Source: Ruegeria atlantica
GTDB taxonomy: Bacteria > Pseudomonadota > Alphaproteobacteria > Rhodobacterales > Rhodobacteraceae
DNA: 64,000 nucleotides
Assembly (NCBI GenBank): GCA_013032095.1
Contig: WQBJ01000006.1
Coordinates: 152,271 to 216,270, forward strand
Reading direction: 5' to 3'
The notes beneath the pieces are model-generated. The model did not search any database, was not told the origin of the DNA, and saw nothing but the letters and a program-made list of their open reading frames with translations. The translations under genes were made by a program, and so were the position numbers. This document shows, in pieces, positions 45,385 through 55,918 of this stretch. Positions within the stretch are counted from its first letter, which is position 1. Each line of letters starts with the position of its first letter.

Positions 45385-46158
45385 ATGTCTATCGCAGCCA
45401 AAGCCAACGCCCTCTGGGAATACGCCAACCCGCGGAAGTTCCTCGCGACAAGTGAGCGGGTAATGCCGTTTTTCTGGGTAACGTCGCTTGCCTGTATCGT
45501 TGTGGGTTTGGTGTGGGGGTTCTTCTTCACGCCGGACGACTACAAGCAGGGATCGACCGTCAAGATCATCTATCTGCATGTCCCGGCAGCGCTGATGGCC
45601 ATCAACTGCTGGCTGATGATGCTGGCAACCTCGCTGGTCTGGTTGGTGCGACGTCATCACGTGAGCGCACTGGCAGCCCGTGCGGCGGCGCCTATAGGCA
45701 TTGTGATGACGCTGATCGCACTGGCGACCGGAGCGATCTGGGGCCAACCGATGTGGGGCACCTGGTGGGCTTGGGACCCGCGCCTGACCTCCTTCCTGAT
45801 CCTTTTCCTGTTTTATCTGGGCTATGTCGCCCTGTGGGAGGCTATCGAAGATCCCGATACGGCGGCCGATCTGACCTCGGTCCTATGTCTGGTGGGGTCG
45901 GTCTTTGCGCTCCTCAGTCGCTACGCCGTGAATTTCTGGAATCAGGGGCTACATCAGGGCGCCTCCGTGATGCGGGCCGCTGCTGTGACAGGCGCGGATA
46001 CCGAGGAGAAGGTCAGCAATATTTATTTCTACCCGCTGCTGCTGTGCATCATCGGGTTCGTGTTACTGTTCATCGCACTTGTCTTGTATCGTACTGGCAC
46101 TGAAATTCGCGCGCGGCGGATCAAGGCGCTGCTGGCGCGGGAAAGGGTAAGCGAATGA
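45385..46158 (+). CDS. ccmC: Heme exporter protein CcmC
   Basis: Heme-handling membrane protein of 257 residues with six hydrophobic segments. The Trp-rich WWD motif reads GQPMWGTWWAWDPRLTSF. His residues flank it (KIIYLHVPAA; NQGLHQGASV). It loads heme onto CcmE in the periplasm. Its stop overlaps the ccmD start (ATGA). Confidence 0.96.
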   Translation: MSIAAKANALWEYANPRKFLATSERVMPFFWVTSLACIVVGLVWGFFFTPDDYKQGSTVKIIYLHVPAALMAINCWLMMLATSLVWLVRRHHVSALAARAAAPIGIVMTLIALATGAIWGQPMWGTWWAWDPRLTSFLILFLFYLGYVALWEAIEDPDTAADLTSVLCLVGSVFALLSRYAVNFWNQGLHQGASVMRAAAVTGADTEEKVSNIYFYPLLLCIIGFVLLFIALVLYRTGTEIRARRIKALLARERVSE

Positions 46159-46313
46159 TCCCTGATCTTGGAAAATATGCCGATACGGTTCTTTGGTCCT
46201 ATGCGGCCTCGATTGTACTGCTGGCGTTGCTGATTGTGTTCAGCATCGCGCGCGGGCGCAAAGTGCGTGCGGAAATGGAGAAGGTCGAACAAAGGATGAC
46301 GCGCAATGGCTAA
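46155..46313 (+). CDS. ccmD: Heme exporter protein CcmD
   Basis: A 52-residue protein with one membrane segment (SYAASIVLLALLIVFSIARGRK) after DLGKYADTVLW, the standard CcmD pattern, and a basic cytoplasmic tail. It starts at ATG 46155 within the ccmC stop and ends inside the first codons of ccmG. It is required to release heme-loaded CcmE. Confidence 0.92.
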   Translation: MIPDLGKYADTVLWSYAASIVLLALLIVFSIARGRKVRAEMEKVEQRMTRNG

Positions 46314-46845
46314 GATTTCTCCCATGATGCTTGCGCCTCCGCTGATCTTTGGCGCCTTTGCGGTGATGGCGGGCATCGGAATGTTTCGCGATGATCCTGA
46401 TGCGTTGCCATCAGCCCGCCAGGGCCAGCCAGCGCCGCCAGTGGTTTTGACCGAGTTTCCGGGCAAGACGGCGTTTGACGATGAGACACTGCGCGATGGT
46501 GAGATCAAACTGGTCAACTATTGGGCCAGCTGGTGCGCACCCTGCCGCGTCGAACACCCGAACCTTGAGGCTTTGTCCAAGGAAGGCATTCCGGTCTACG
46601 GCATCAATTACAAGGATCAGTTGGGCAATGCCGAGGCGTTCCTAGCTGAGCTGGGTGACCCCTACAAGGGCATCGGACGGGATGAGCAGGGGCGCATGGC
46701 GCTGGACTGGGGTGTATATGGCGTACCGGAAACGTACGTGGTTGATGGCAACGGCAAGATCATCCTGCGCTTTGCCGGACCGGTCACTCAACGCGTGATC
46801 GAAAGTACCATCCGCCCGGCATTGGAAGAAGCGGCGGGACACTAG
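46306..46845 (+). CDS. ccmG: Thiol:disulfide oxidoreductase CcmG (DsbE)
   Basis: Membrane-anchored periplasmic thioredoxin of 179 residues. A membrane anchor (about 7-26) is followed by LVNYWASWCAPCRVEHPNLEAL with the CxxC, and YGVPETYVVDGNGKIILRFAG with the cis-Pro loop. It keeps apocytochrome c cysteines reduced. It overlaps ccmD by eight bases. ccmE, ccmF and ccmH are not in the window. Confidence 0.94.
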   Translation: MAKISPMMLAPPLIFGAFAVMAGIGMFRDDPDALPSARQGQPAPPVVLTEFPGKTAFDDETLRDGEIKLVNYWASWCAPCRVEHPNLEALSKEGIPVYGINYKDQLGNAEAFLAELGDPYKGIGRDEQGRMALDWGVYGVPETYVVDGNGKIILRFAGPVTQRVIESTIRPALEEAAGH

Positions 46846-46956
46846 GGGTTAGCCCATTTTTCGATCACTGCTAAAATCCCCCTTTGAGGGTGTGCGATCT
46901 GCCGGATCGTTACCTCTTGCGCCGGTAATTCGGTCGTCCAACGCCGAGCTGTTGAT

Positions 46957-46970
46957 TTGACCAATGTCAA
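46957..46970. promoter_or_regulatory. CRP/FNR-type dyad upstream of the truncated hemoglobin gene
   Basis: TTGAC-CAAT-GTCAA, the same 14 bases as before ccmC, lies 60 bases upstream of the globin start. A T on both sides is also shared, giving 16 identical bases. The position suits activation from about -41.5 if transcription starts near 47010. Confidence 0.6.
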
Positions 46971-47029
46971 TCAATGCCTGACGCGGTTTGGTATTCATTC
47001 CAGATCACTAACCGACAGACGGAAACGCC

Positions 47030-47404
47030 ATGACCGAACAAGCAAGCCTTTATTCCCGACTGGGTGGCTATGATGCCATCGCGACATTTGCCGAAACTCT
47101 GATGCCCAAAATGATGGCTGATGAAGTCTTGGGCCGGTTCTGGTCCCATCGCGGTGCAGACGGGATCGCCCGCGAGCATCAGTTACTGGTCGACTATCTC
47201 GTCGCCAAAACCGGCGGTGCGCTGCATTATACCGGGCGCGACATGAAGGTTACCCACGTGGGAATGAAAATCAGCGAGGATGATTGGGGCCGTTTTTTGG
47301 GGCATGCCGTGGATAGCATGAACGCCTTGTCGATCCCGGCCGACATGCAGGGAGAGATCGCGGAATTTGTCGCCAGCCTGAAAGACGACATCGTCGAGGC
47401 TTGA
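47030..47404 (+). CDS. Group 1 truncated hemoglobin
   Basis: A 124-residue 2-on-2 globin. LYSRLGGYDAIATFAETLMPKMMADEVLGRFW is the N-terminal helix block. The proximal heme His is H76 in MKVTHVGMKIS, with the family spacing. Such proteins bind O2 and turn NO into nitrate, or sense oxygen. An FNR/NnrR-type dyad upstream suggests control by oxygen or NO. It converges on acnA, with a terminator between. Confidence 0.9.
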   Translation: MTEQASLYSRLGGYDAIATFAETLMPKMMADEVLGRFWSHRGADGIAREHQLLVDYLVAKTGGALHYTGRDMKVTHVGMKISEDDWGRFLGHAVDSMNALSIPADMQGEIAEFVASLKDDIVEA

Positions 47405-47427
47405 ACGGTTGCTTAAACCCAAACGAA

Positions 47428-47460
47428 AAAGGCCATCAGCATAGCTGGTGGCCTTTATTT
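47428..47460. terminator. Terminator between truncated hemoglobin and acnA
   Basis: AAAGGCCATCAGC at 47428-47440 pairs with GCTGGTGGCCTTT at 47444-47456 with one G-U pair; ATTTTG follows on the plus strand and T-rich bases on the minus strand. Confidence 0.85.
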
Positions 47461-47477
47461 TGTATTGAAACAGGCTA

Positions 47478-50168
<2,691 letters not shown>

Positions 50169-50242
50169 ATGTTGGCCTCCCTCTCAAATAACTTGGATTT
50201 TGGGATTCGCTGTTTGTTTTCTTTAGCATGATTGCTTTGCAT

Positions 50243-50262
50243 TCAAGGTATAGATACCTTGA
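50243..50262. promoter_or_regulatory. 20-bp palindrome upstream of acnA
   Basis: TCAAGGTAT at 50243-50251 and ATACCTTGA at 50254-50262 are exact inverted repeats around AG. It lies 75 bases before the acnA start, six bases from a second palindrome. Confidence 0.55.
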
Positions 50263-50268
50263 TCTTAA

Positions 50269-50290
50269 TTTGTATGCAGAGGTATACAAA
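50269..50290. promoter_or_regulatory. Second palindrome upstream of acnA (GntR-like)
   Basis: TTTGTATGC at 50269-50277 and GTATACAAA at 50282-50290 form an inverted repeat with one mismatch around AGAG. The TTGTAT/ATACAA half-sites recall operators of GntR-family regulators. It is between acnA and the divergent DUF1223 gene. Confidence 0.5.
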
Positions 50291-50389
50291 TCAAGTTTGT
50301 TTGGTCAAAAATCTCAAGAAACATTGATTGGAGGTTGAACGCCGATCCGTTTAAACCGGTTGAGCACCCTCAGAAGCCCGAGTTTTCAT

Positions 50390-51091
50390 ATGTTTCGAAT
50401 TGCTCCAGCGACCGTCTGCCTTTCCCTGTTTTTTGCCACCTCAGCTGTGGCTGATAGTGACCCGGTTGTGGTCGAGCTATTCACTTCGCAAGGTTGCTCG
50501 TCTTGCCCGCCCGCTGACCGGCTGATGCATGATCTGGCGCAGCGCGATGATGTGATCGGACTAGCCCTGCATGTGGATTATTGGGACTATATCGGGTGGG
50601 AGGACGAATACGCCAAGCCCAATCACACCAGTCGTCAGCGGGCCTATGCGCGGCAGGGTGGACGGTCGATGATCTACACGCCGCAGATGGTAATAAATGG
50701 GCAGCATGACGTGGTTGGCGCGCAGTCGCGTGAGTTGGAGCGGTTGATTAATGCGCATCTCAAAGCCGCCCCCGAAGCCGAGGTCAAAGCGGAGCGATCA
50801 GGCAATGAAGTCACGGTTGTTGTTTTGCCAATCGAGCTGCCCGAAGGTGAGGCTTATGATGTTCGGCTGGTGCAGTATTCACCGATGCGTCATGCCTCGA
50901 TCCGCCGCGGAGAACTTGCCGGGCACGAACTGGACTATGCAAATGTTGTGGAATCCTGGCAGTTGGCCGGGGAGTGGGACGGCGTTGCGCCGCAAGAGTT
51001 TTCGGCGGAGTTGACCACAGATCTTCCTGCCGTGGTTCTGGTGCAAAGGGTCGGTCACGGCCCGATCGTAGCTGCCGCTAAAGTTGAGTGA
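50390..51091 (+). CDS. DUF1223 thioredoxin-like secreted protein
   Basis: A 233-residue protein with a signal peptide ending near TSAVADSD. The mature protein begins VVVELFTSQGCSSCPPADRLMHDLA, the DUF1223 motif with CxxC on a thioredoxin-like fold. HVDYWDYIGWEDEYA and YTPQMVINGQHDVVGAQ are further family blocks. Probably a periplasmic redox protein; no substrate is known. ATG 50390 gives the clean signal peptide; an in-frame TTG lies at 50360. Its stop abuts the stop of the convergent acyltransferase gene. Confidence 0.87.
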   Translation: MFRIAPATVCLSLFFATSAVADSDPVVVELFTSQGCSSCPPADRLMHDLAQRDDVIGLALHVDYWDYIGWEDEYAKPNHTSRQRAYARQGGRSMIYTPQMVINGQHDVVGAQSRELERLINAHLKAAPEAEVKAERSGNEVTVVVLPIELPEGEAYDVRLVQYSPMRHASIRRGELAGHELDYANVVESWQLAGEWDGVAPQEFSAELTTDLPAVVLVQRVGHGPIVAAAKVE

Positions 51092-52015
51092 TCAGGGCAT
51101 GTCCTCGGGCTGCACCCCCAAACCTTTCCATGCCTTCCAGCGCCGGTGAATCCAGAACCATTGGCCCATATGCTTTCGGACCACGGCCTCAAGATCATCA
51201 TTGGTGAACTGAGTCATGGTTGAGGGATCGGTGTGTGGAACCGGATCGTGCAGAACGATTTCAAAATCAATCCCGTTAGGTTGGCGAATGGCGTAGCAAG
51301 GGATGAGTTCAGCTTTGTATTTTATCGCCAATTCGGCGTTTAGAACCGATGTTACGGCGGGCTTGCCGAAAAAGGTTAGTTCCTCACCGCCATGCGCATG
51401 CAGGTCTGAGACAATGGCGATAATGCCGCCCTTCTTGAGTGAGCGTACCATCTCGACCATCCCGCGGCGCCCTTGTTCAAACATGGGCGCACCGGTTTTG
51501 TAGAACGCCTCGACATACATGTCGTTGAAGTAGGGATTCGCCATGCGACGATACAAGCATCCGATAGGTTGACCGCTGCGGGTTTGAAGGGCGATCCGCG
51601 CCGCCAAGTAATGACCGAAATGCGCAGTGATCATCATGACCGGACGCCCTTCGGCCACGGCGGCATCAAAGGCGGCCACACCAGGGCCGGAGACTTTTGC
51701 AGTAGCCTGACGTGCGGTGAACCCTTCGGGTGAGAAATGCTCCATAATCGCGCGGCCGGCGTTGTCGGGAACGGCGCGGCAGATGCGTTTAACCTCGGCG
51801 TCGGGCAGGTCAGGGCAGGTCAGTTTCAAGTTTTTTTGTACGCGCTTCGTGAAGCCGACCAAAGGGGCGACTCCGCGTACAATGGCCCCCATTGTCGCGA
51901 TGCGCCGCTCGTAGGGCAGCAGGCGCATTGCCCAAATCACGCCTTTGAGAAACAGGCCGGTGACATAGTATTTCCGAAGAGCCGCGCGACTGAGTTCCGA
52001 TTTTTCGACGGGCAT
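51092..52015 (-). CDS. LpxL/HtrB-like lipid A acyltransferase
   Basis: A 307-residue protein of the lysophospholipid acyltransferase family that adds secondary acyl chains to lipid A. The N-terminus carries a membrane anchor, and RPVMMITAHFGHYLAARIAL holds the catalytic His (132). The family motif is H-x4-(D/E), yet position 137 is Leu here. GGEELTFFGKPAVTSV and IPCYAIRQPNG are typical later blocks. HRRWK near the C-terminus is also usual. Activity is uncertain because of the missing acid. Confidence 0.8.
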   Translation of the reverse strand: MPVEKSELSRAALRKYYVTGLFLKGVIWAMRLLPYERRIATMGAIVRGVAPLVGFTKRVQKNLKLTCPDLPDAEVKRICRAVPDNAGRAIMEHFSPEGFTARQATAKVSGPGVAAFDAAVAEGRPVMMITAHFGHYLAARIALQTRSGQPIGCLYRRMANPYFNDMYVEAFYKTGAPMFEQGRRGMVEMVRSLKKGGIIAIVSDLHAHGGEELTFFGKPAVTSVLNAELAIKYKAELIPCYAIRQPNGIDFEIVLHDPVPHTDPSTMTQFTNDDLEAVVRKHMGQWFWIHRRWKAWKGLGVQPEDMP

Positions 52016-52113
52016 AATCTGGTCTCACCGGCTGTTGCGATTTGCCGGGCCAGACATACAAGGCGCGTGCCCTGACCACAAGCGTTCCTATGTATTGGTT
52101 GCAAAGGCGTTAT

Positions 52114-53202
52114 TTACTCCTCGCTGTCTTCTTCTATGAGTGTGATCGCTCCCTCAGCAACCAGGTTCCGAATTGCACCAACGACCTGCGTCATCGCCTC
52201 TTCGGCCTCAGCTCGTTTGACTTTACCACGATCACCGATTTCTTCGCGCAGGTTGTCAGCCATTCTTGAAGACATGTTGGAGAGAAGGAATTCAGCCGAA
52301 ACTTGATCATCATCTGCTGCGGATCCGGCAAGCGCAGTGACAAGATTGGCCTGGTCCACACGGCGCAGAATTGCCGGAACGTCCCTTGGCGTAACCCGAG
52401 ATGGAATATGCGCAAAGGTAAAGATCGAACGACGCACAACGCTGGCAAAATCTGTGTCCTCCTCCTCCAGGGCGGTTAATAAACCGTCACGTGTGGAGGC
52501 AGCCGATTGGTTCAAAATCGCACCCACCCGCGCCCCGGGGCCATCGGCAAAAGCTTGGGATGGCCGCTGGTCCAGTTGCGCCGCAAGCGACCAGCCGATG
52601 CGTTCGACCGCTTCGGGCGTCACATTGGCGGTTTTGGAGATTGCATAGGTAATGCGGCGCGCGACCGGGCCGGGCAGGTGGCCCAATAGCTCTGCCGCCT
52701 TTGCCGTATCAAGCTTCGATAGCATAACAGCGGCAATCTCTGTACTCTCCGCCTGCGCTATCGTGGCCAGATCCTCGGTCGGGATTTCGCGCAAACGTTG
52801 CCACGGATCGCCGATTTGGCGCACCCCGGCGATCTTGCGAAGACGCGCCGCTGTCGCCGGGGCGATCTTGCCATCAACAGCATCCAAAGCACCTGCCAGC
52901 CCATGAGGGAAAGACAGGCCATGACCCTCGAGTGCCTCTGCAAACTCATGCGCGACGGCGGCTAGCGTAACCCGGTCCACCAAACCCATCTGCCCCAGTT
53001 GATGGGTCAGTTTTTCCTGCAACTCGTCGGGAAGTTCTTCCAAAGGTATGTCGGCACCCTCGTTCAACAATAGTCGAACTACGACTGCGGCCTTCTGCCG
53101 GGTACTGAGCGCAAGAGGGACGACGCGAGGTGCATCGTCATTCCGGTCGACCGTCGGAGCCGCGCCCTGGGCCACCTGTACCAAAGTGTTTGTGTCCTGC
53201 AT
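52114..53202 (-). CDS. fliG: Flagellar motor switch protein FliG
   Basis: A 362-residue rotor protein that links the MS ring to stator torque. The N-terminal and middle domains are helical (AAELLGHLPGPVARRITYAISKTANVTPEAVERI). The C-terminal domain reads AEFLLSNMSSRMADNLREEIGDRGKVKRAEAEEAMTQVVGAIRNLV in family order. No other flagellar gene lies in the window, so fliG is unlinked here. It follows the TPR gene by 68 bases. Confidence 0.85.
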   Translation of the reverse strand: MQDTNTLVQVAQGAAPTVDRNDDAPRVVPLALSTRQKAAVVVRLLLNEGADIPLEELPDELQEKLTHQLGQMGLVDRVTLAAVAHEFAEALEGHGLSFPHGLAGALDAVDGKIAPATAARLRKIAGVRQIGDPWQRLREIPTEDLATIAQAESTEIAAVMLSKLDTAKAAELLGHLPGPVARRITYAISKTANVTPEAVERIGWSLAAQLDQRPSQAFADGPGARVGAILNQSAASTRDGLLTALEEEDTDFASVVRRSIFTFAHIPSRVTPRDVPAILRRVDQANLVTALAGSAADDDQVSAEFLLSNMSSRMADNLREEIGDRGKVKRAEAEEAMTQVVGAIRNLVAEGAITLIEEDSEE

Positions 53203-53270
53203 CTGCCTGCGGTGTCAAAGTTGCGTTCCACAGGCAGAGTAGGAAGAATCGGGTAAAGAAACCTTGAAGC

Positions 53271-53813
53271 TTAGTAGCTATAGGTCAGCCCGGTGCGGAT
53301 CGCTTCACGCAGGGATGCCTCGGCCCAGGTGCCTTCGCCGCCACGCGCTTTGATCTCGCGCCATTGCTCGATTGCTAGATCGGTTCTGCCTTCAGCAACA
53401 AAGCCCTGACCCATATAGCTGCGGGCCAAAATGTTGTCTGGGTTGGTTCCGATGGCGTTGTTGTAAAATAGGTTGGCCAACTCAAGCTCGCCCATTTTCC
53501 GATAGGTAAAGCCCCAGTAGGTCAGCACACGGTCGTCGTCCTGATCCATGATGCGTAGAATGCTCTGCGCGTTTTCAAACTGCCCATCATAGGCCAGTTC
53601 GCGCACGGCGTCATACAGCTCATCCTGAGTAAAGTTGGTCTTGTTCGGCTTCACACAGCGGCCCGCGTCTTTGTCGTATACGCGACCAAACAGGCATTTC
53701 TTGGTTGTATTCGTTGGTTTGGGGGCGGTGCTGCCGCCACCGCCGGCTGCATATACGACCGGTGCAAAGGCAAAAGCCTGAAGGGCAATAGCTGAAACCA
53801 ATACGAGACGCAT
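53271..53813 (-). CDS. Secreted TPR protein with a Cys micro-motif
   Basis: A 180-residue protein with a signal peptide ending near VVYAAGGGG. A short segment, CLFGRVYDKDAGRC, fits C-x2-G-x2-[YW]-D-x5-C. TPR helices follow from about residue 65 (YDAVRELAYDGQFENAQSILRIMD; YWGFTYRKMGELELANLFYNNAIGTNPDN; GQGFVAEGRTDLAIEQWREIKARGG). Probably a periplasmic scaffold. The same Cys motif occurs in the next small gene upstream. Confidence 0.78.
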   Translation of the reverse strand: MRLVLVSAIALQAFAFAPVVYAAGGGGSTAPKPTNTTKKCLFGRVYDKDAGRCVKPNKTNFTQDELYDAVRELAYDGQFENAQSILRIMDQDDDRVLTYWGFTYRKMGELELANLFYNNAIGTNPDNILARSYMGQGFVAEGRTDLAIEQWREIKARGGEGTWAEASLREAIRTGLTYSY

Positions 53814-53917
53814 TTTCCTACTCCATTCTCTAAGCTGCTCTGATCAAGCATAGCGCGTTCTGATAAAAAGCTAACAATTGCGCTCTTGCTTTTATTCACA
53901 AGTAGGAAAGAAAAACT

Positions 53918-54070
53918 TCAGCTGTTGGTGATTTTTGCGCAGGTTTGGGTTTCGGAATCCCAGTACGTCCCTTCGGCGCAAGACTGGGTTTGCTTGGAGT
54001 GAGCACTGCAAGCCAGTGCAACGGATGCTGAACAGCTGAGGGCAAAGGCGCAAATCAGTGTGCGGATCAT
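53918..54070 (-). CDS. Tiny secreted Cys-motif protein
   Basis: A 50-residue protein with a signal peptide (MIRTLICAFALSCSASVALA) and a mature part of about 30 residues. CAEGTYWDSETQTC fits C-x2-G-x2-[YW]-D-x5-C. The start at 54070 has GGAG upstream. It lies between purB and the TPR gene and is probably real because of the signal, ribosome site and motif shared with the neighbour. Function unknown. Confidence 0.65.
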   Translation of the reverse strand: MIRTLICAFALSCSASVALACSAHSKQTQSCAEGTYWDSETQTCAKITNS

Positions 54071-54124
54071 GGTGTTTCTCCGATTAGGAAATACACTCAC
54101 AACATACCCGAATTCGCCAAGCCT

Positions 54125-54166
54125 TGCAAAAGAACAAGGCCCGGATCGCGAAATGCAAACCGGGCC
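54125..54166 (-). terminator. Terminator after purB
   Basis: GGCCCGG at 54138-54144 pairs perfectly with CCGGGCC at 54160-54166; on the minus strand the stem is followed by TTGTTCTTTT. It lies 27 bases past the purB stop. Confidence 0.75.
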
Positions 54167-54192
54167 CATTGAACCATTTGAACAGTCTGGAC

Positions 54193-55497
54193 TTATTCGC
54201 CGAACACGCGGGCGAAGATCGTGTCGACGTGCTTGGTGTGATAGCCAAGGTCGAATTTCTCTTCGATCTCCTCCGGGCTCAATGCCGCTGTCACATCGGG
54301 ATCCGCCAGCAGTTCTTCTTTGAAGTCGGTGCGGTGTTCCCAGACTTTCAACGCGTTGCGCTGAACCATGGCATAGGCATCTTCGCGGCTGACGCCGGCT
54401 TGGGTCAGGGCCAGCAGAACGCGCTGGCTCATCACGAGGCCAGGGAACTTATTCATGTTCTCGATCATGTTCTCAGGGAAGATCAGCATCTTGTCGATCA
54501 CGCCTGTCAGTCGGGCCAGCGCAAAGTCCAGCGTGATTGTGGCATCTGGTCCGATCATGCGTTCGACCGAGGAATGCGAGATATCACGCTCGTGCCAGAG
54601 CGCCACGTTCTCCATCGCCGGGATAACCGCTGCGCGCACCATCCGCGCCAGACCGGTCAGGTTCTCGGTCAGAACCGGGTTTTTCTTATGCGGCATGGCC
54701 GAGGAGCCTTTTTGACCCATCGAGAAGAACTCGGCCCCCTCCAGCACCTCAGTCCGTTGCATGTGGCGGATTTCAATGGCGATGTTCTCGATGCTGCTGG
54801 CGATGACGCCCAATGTCGCAAAGAACGCGGCGTGGCGGTCGCGCGGTATGACCTGCGTGCTGATCGGCTCGGGCACCAGACCCAGTTGGTCGCAGACATG
54901 CTCTTCAACGCGCGGGTCGATGTTGGCGAAGGTGCCAACCGCGCCACTGATTGCGCCGGTTGCGATCTCGGCACGGGCGTCGCGCATACGGGACAGGTTG
55001 CGGTCCATCTCGGCGTAGAAACGGGCAAAGGTCAGGCCCATGGTGGTCGGCTCTGCATGGATACCGTGGCTGCGGCCGATGCGGATGGTGTCTTTGTGTT
55101 CGATCGCGCGGCGCTTCAGGGCGGCCAGCAGGCCTTCGAGGTCGGCAATCAGCAGATCGGCGGCGCGGGTGAGTTGCACGTTGAGGCAGGTGTCCAACAC
55201 ATCCGATGACGTCATGCCTTGATGGACGAAGCGTGCCTCTTCGCTACCGACGTGCTCGGCCAGATGCGTCAGGAACGCGATGACGTCGTGCTTGGTGACG
55301 GCTTCGATTTCGTCGATGCGCGCAACGTCGAATTCAACGTCCTTGGCTTTCCACACGGCCTCGGCGTTCTCACGCGGGATCACGCCCAGATCGGCCATTG
55401 CGTCACAGGCATGAGCCTCAATCTCGTACCAGATGCGGAACTTGGTCTCAGGCGACCAGATGGCGACCATATCGGGGCGGGAATAACGTGGAATCAT
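54193..55497 (-). CDS. purB: Adenylosuccinate lyase
   Basis: Purine enzyme of 434 residues that removes fumarate from SAICAR and from adenylosuccinate. MIPRYSRPDMVAIWSPETKF is the standard start (55497). TSSDVLDTC and GRSHGIHAEPTTMGL carry active-site residues, and GSSAMPHKKNP is the fumarase/aspartase family signature. It is followed by a terminator. Confidence 0.96.
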   Translation of the reverse strand: MIPRYSRPDMVAIWSPETKFRIWYEIEAHACDAMADLGVIPRENAEAVWKAKDVEFDVARIDEIEAVTKHDVIAFLTHLAEHVGSEEARFVHQGMTSSDVLDTCLNVQLTRAADLLIADLEGLLAALKRRAIEHKDTIRIGRSHGIHAEPTTMGLTFARFYAEMDRNLSRMRDARAEIATGAISGAVGTFANIDPRVEEHVCDQLGLVPEPISTQVIPRDRHAAFFATLGVIASSIENIAIEIRHMQRTEVLEGAEFFSMGQKGSSAMPHKKNPVLTENLTGLARMVRAAVIPAMENVALWHERDISHSSVERMIGPDATITLDFALARLTGVIDKMLIFPENMIENMNKFPGLVMSQRVLLALTQAGVSREDAYAMVQRNALKVWEHRTDFKEELLADPDVTAALSPEEIEEKFDLGYHTKHVDTIFARVFGE

Positions 55498-55585
55498 TGG
55501 CGGCGAGACCTTTTTGTGGTTGGGATAGGGCGTTCGCGCGCGGTTTAAACCCGCAGCCCCGAGGGAACAAGGCACGAGTGCAGGT

Positions 55586-55918
55586 ATGAGACGGTTTGCC
55601 CTGATTTTGGCCCTTTGGCCCGGCATTTTGGCCGCAGATGAGTTCCGAACACTCACAGGAGACGAGATCCTGGCGGCCCTGACGGGCAAAAAACTCGATT
55701 ACGGAGATGGCGTCTGGCAGACTTTCGACGCGACGATGCTAACGCAGTATGTCGCGGATCGTCCCAGCGCAGGCCGTTGGGTGGTGCGAGAGGATCGGTA
55801 CTGTTCCCTCTGGCCACCCTCGGACCTGTGGGTTTGTTATGACGTTCAGCAAAACGGCGATGTGATCCGGTTTGTGGACGAGTCCGGTGAGACCACCGAC
55901 GGAACCTTCGCCAAATGA
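55586..55918 (+). CDS. Small secreted protein
   Basis: A 110-residue protein with a signal peptide (MRRFALILALWPGILAADE). The mature domain reads FRTLTGDEILAALTGKKLDYGDGVWQTFDA and contains two Cys (DRYCSLWPPSDLWVCYDV), likely a disulfide. The start FxxLTGxEI recurs in short alphaproteobacterial periplasmic proteins, but no named function is known. It overlaps the DUF6314 gene by four bases. Confidence 0.72.
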   Translation: MRRFALILALWPGILAADEFRTLTGDEILAALTGKKLDYGDGVWQTFDATMLTQYVADRPSAGRWVVREDRYCSLWPPSDLWVCYDVQQNGDVIRFVDESGETTDGTFAK

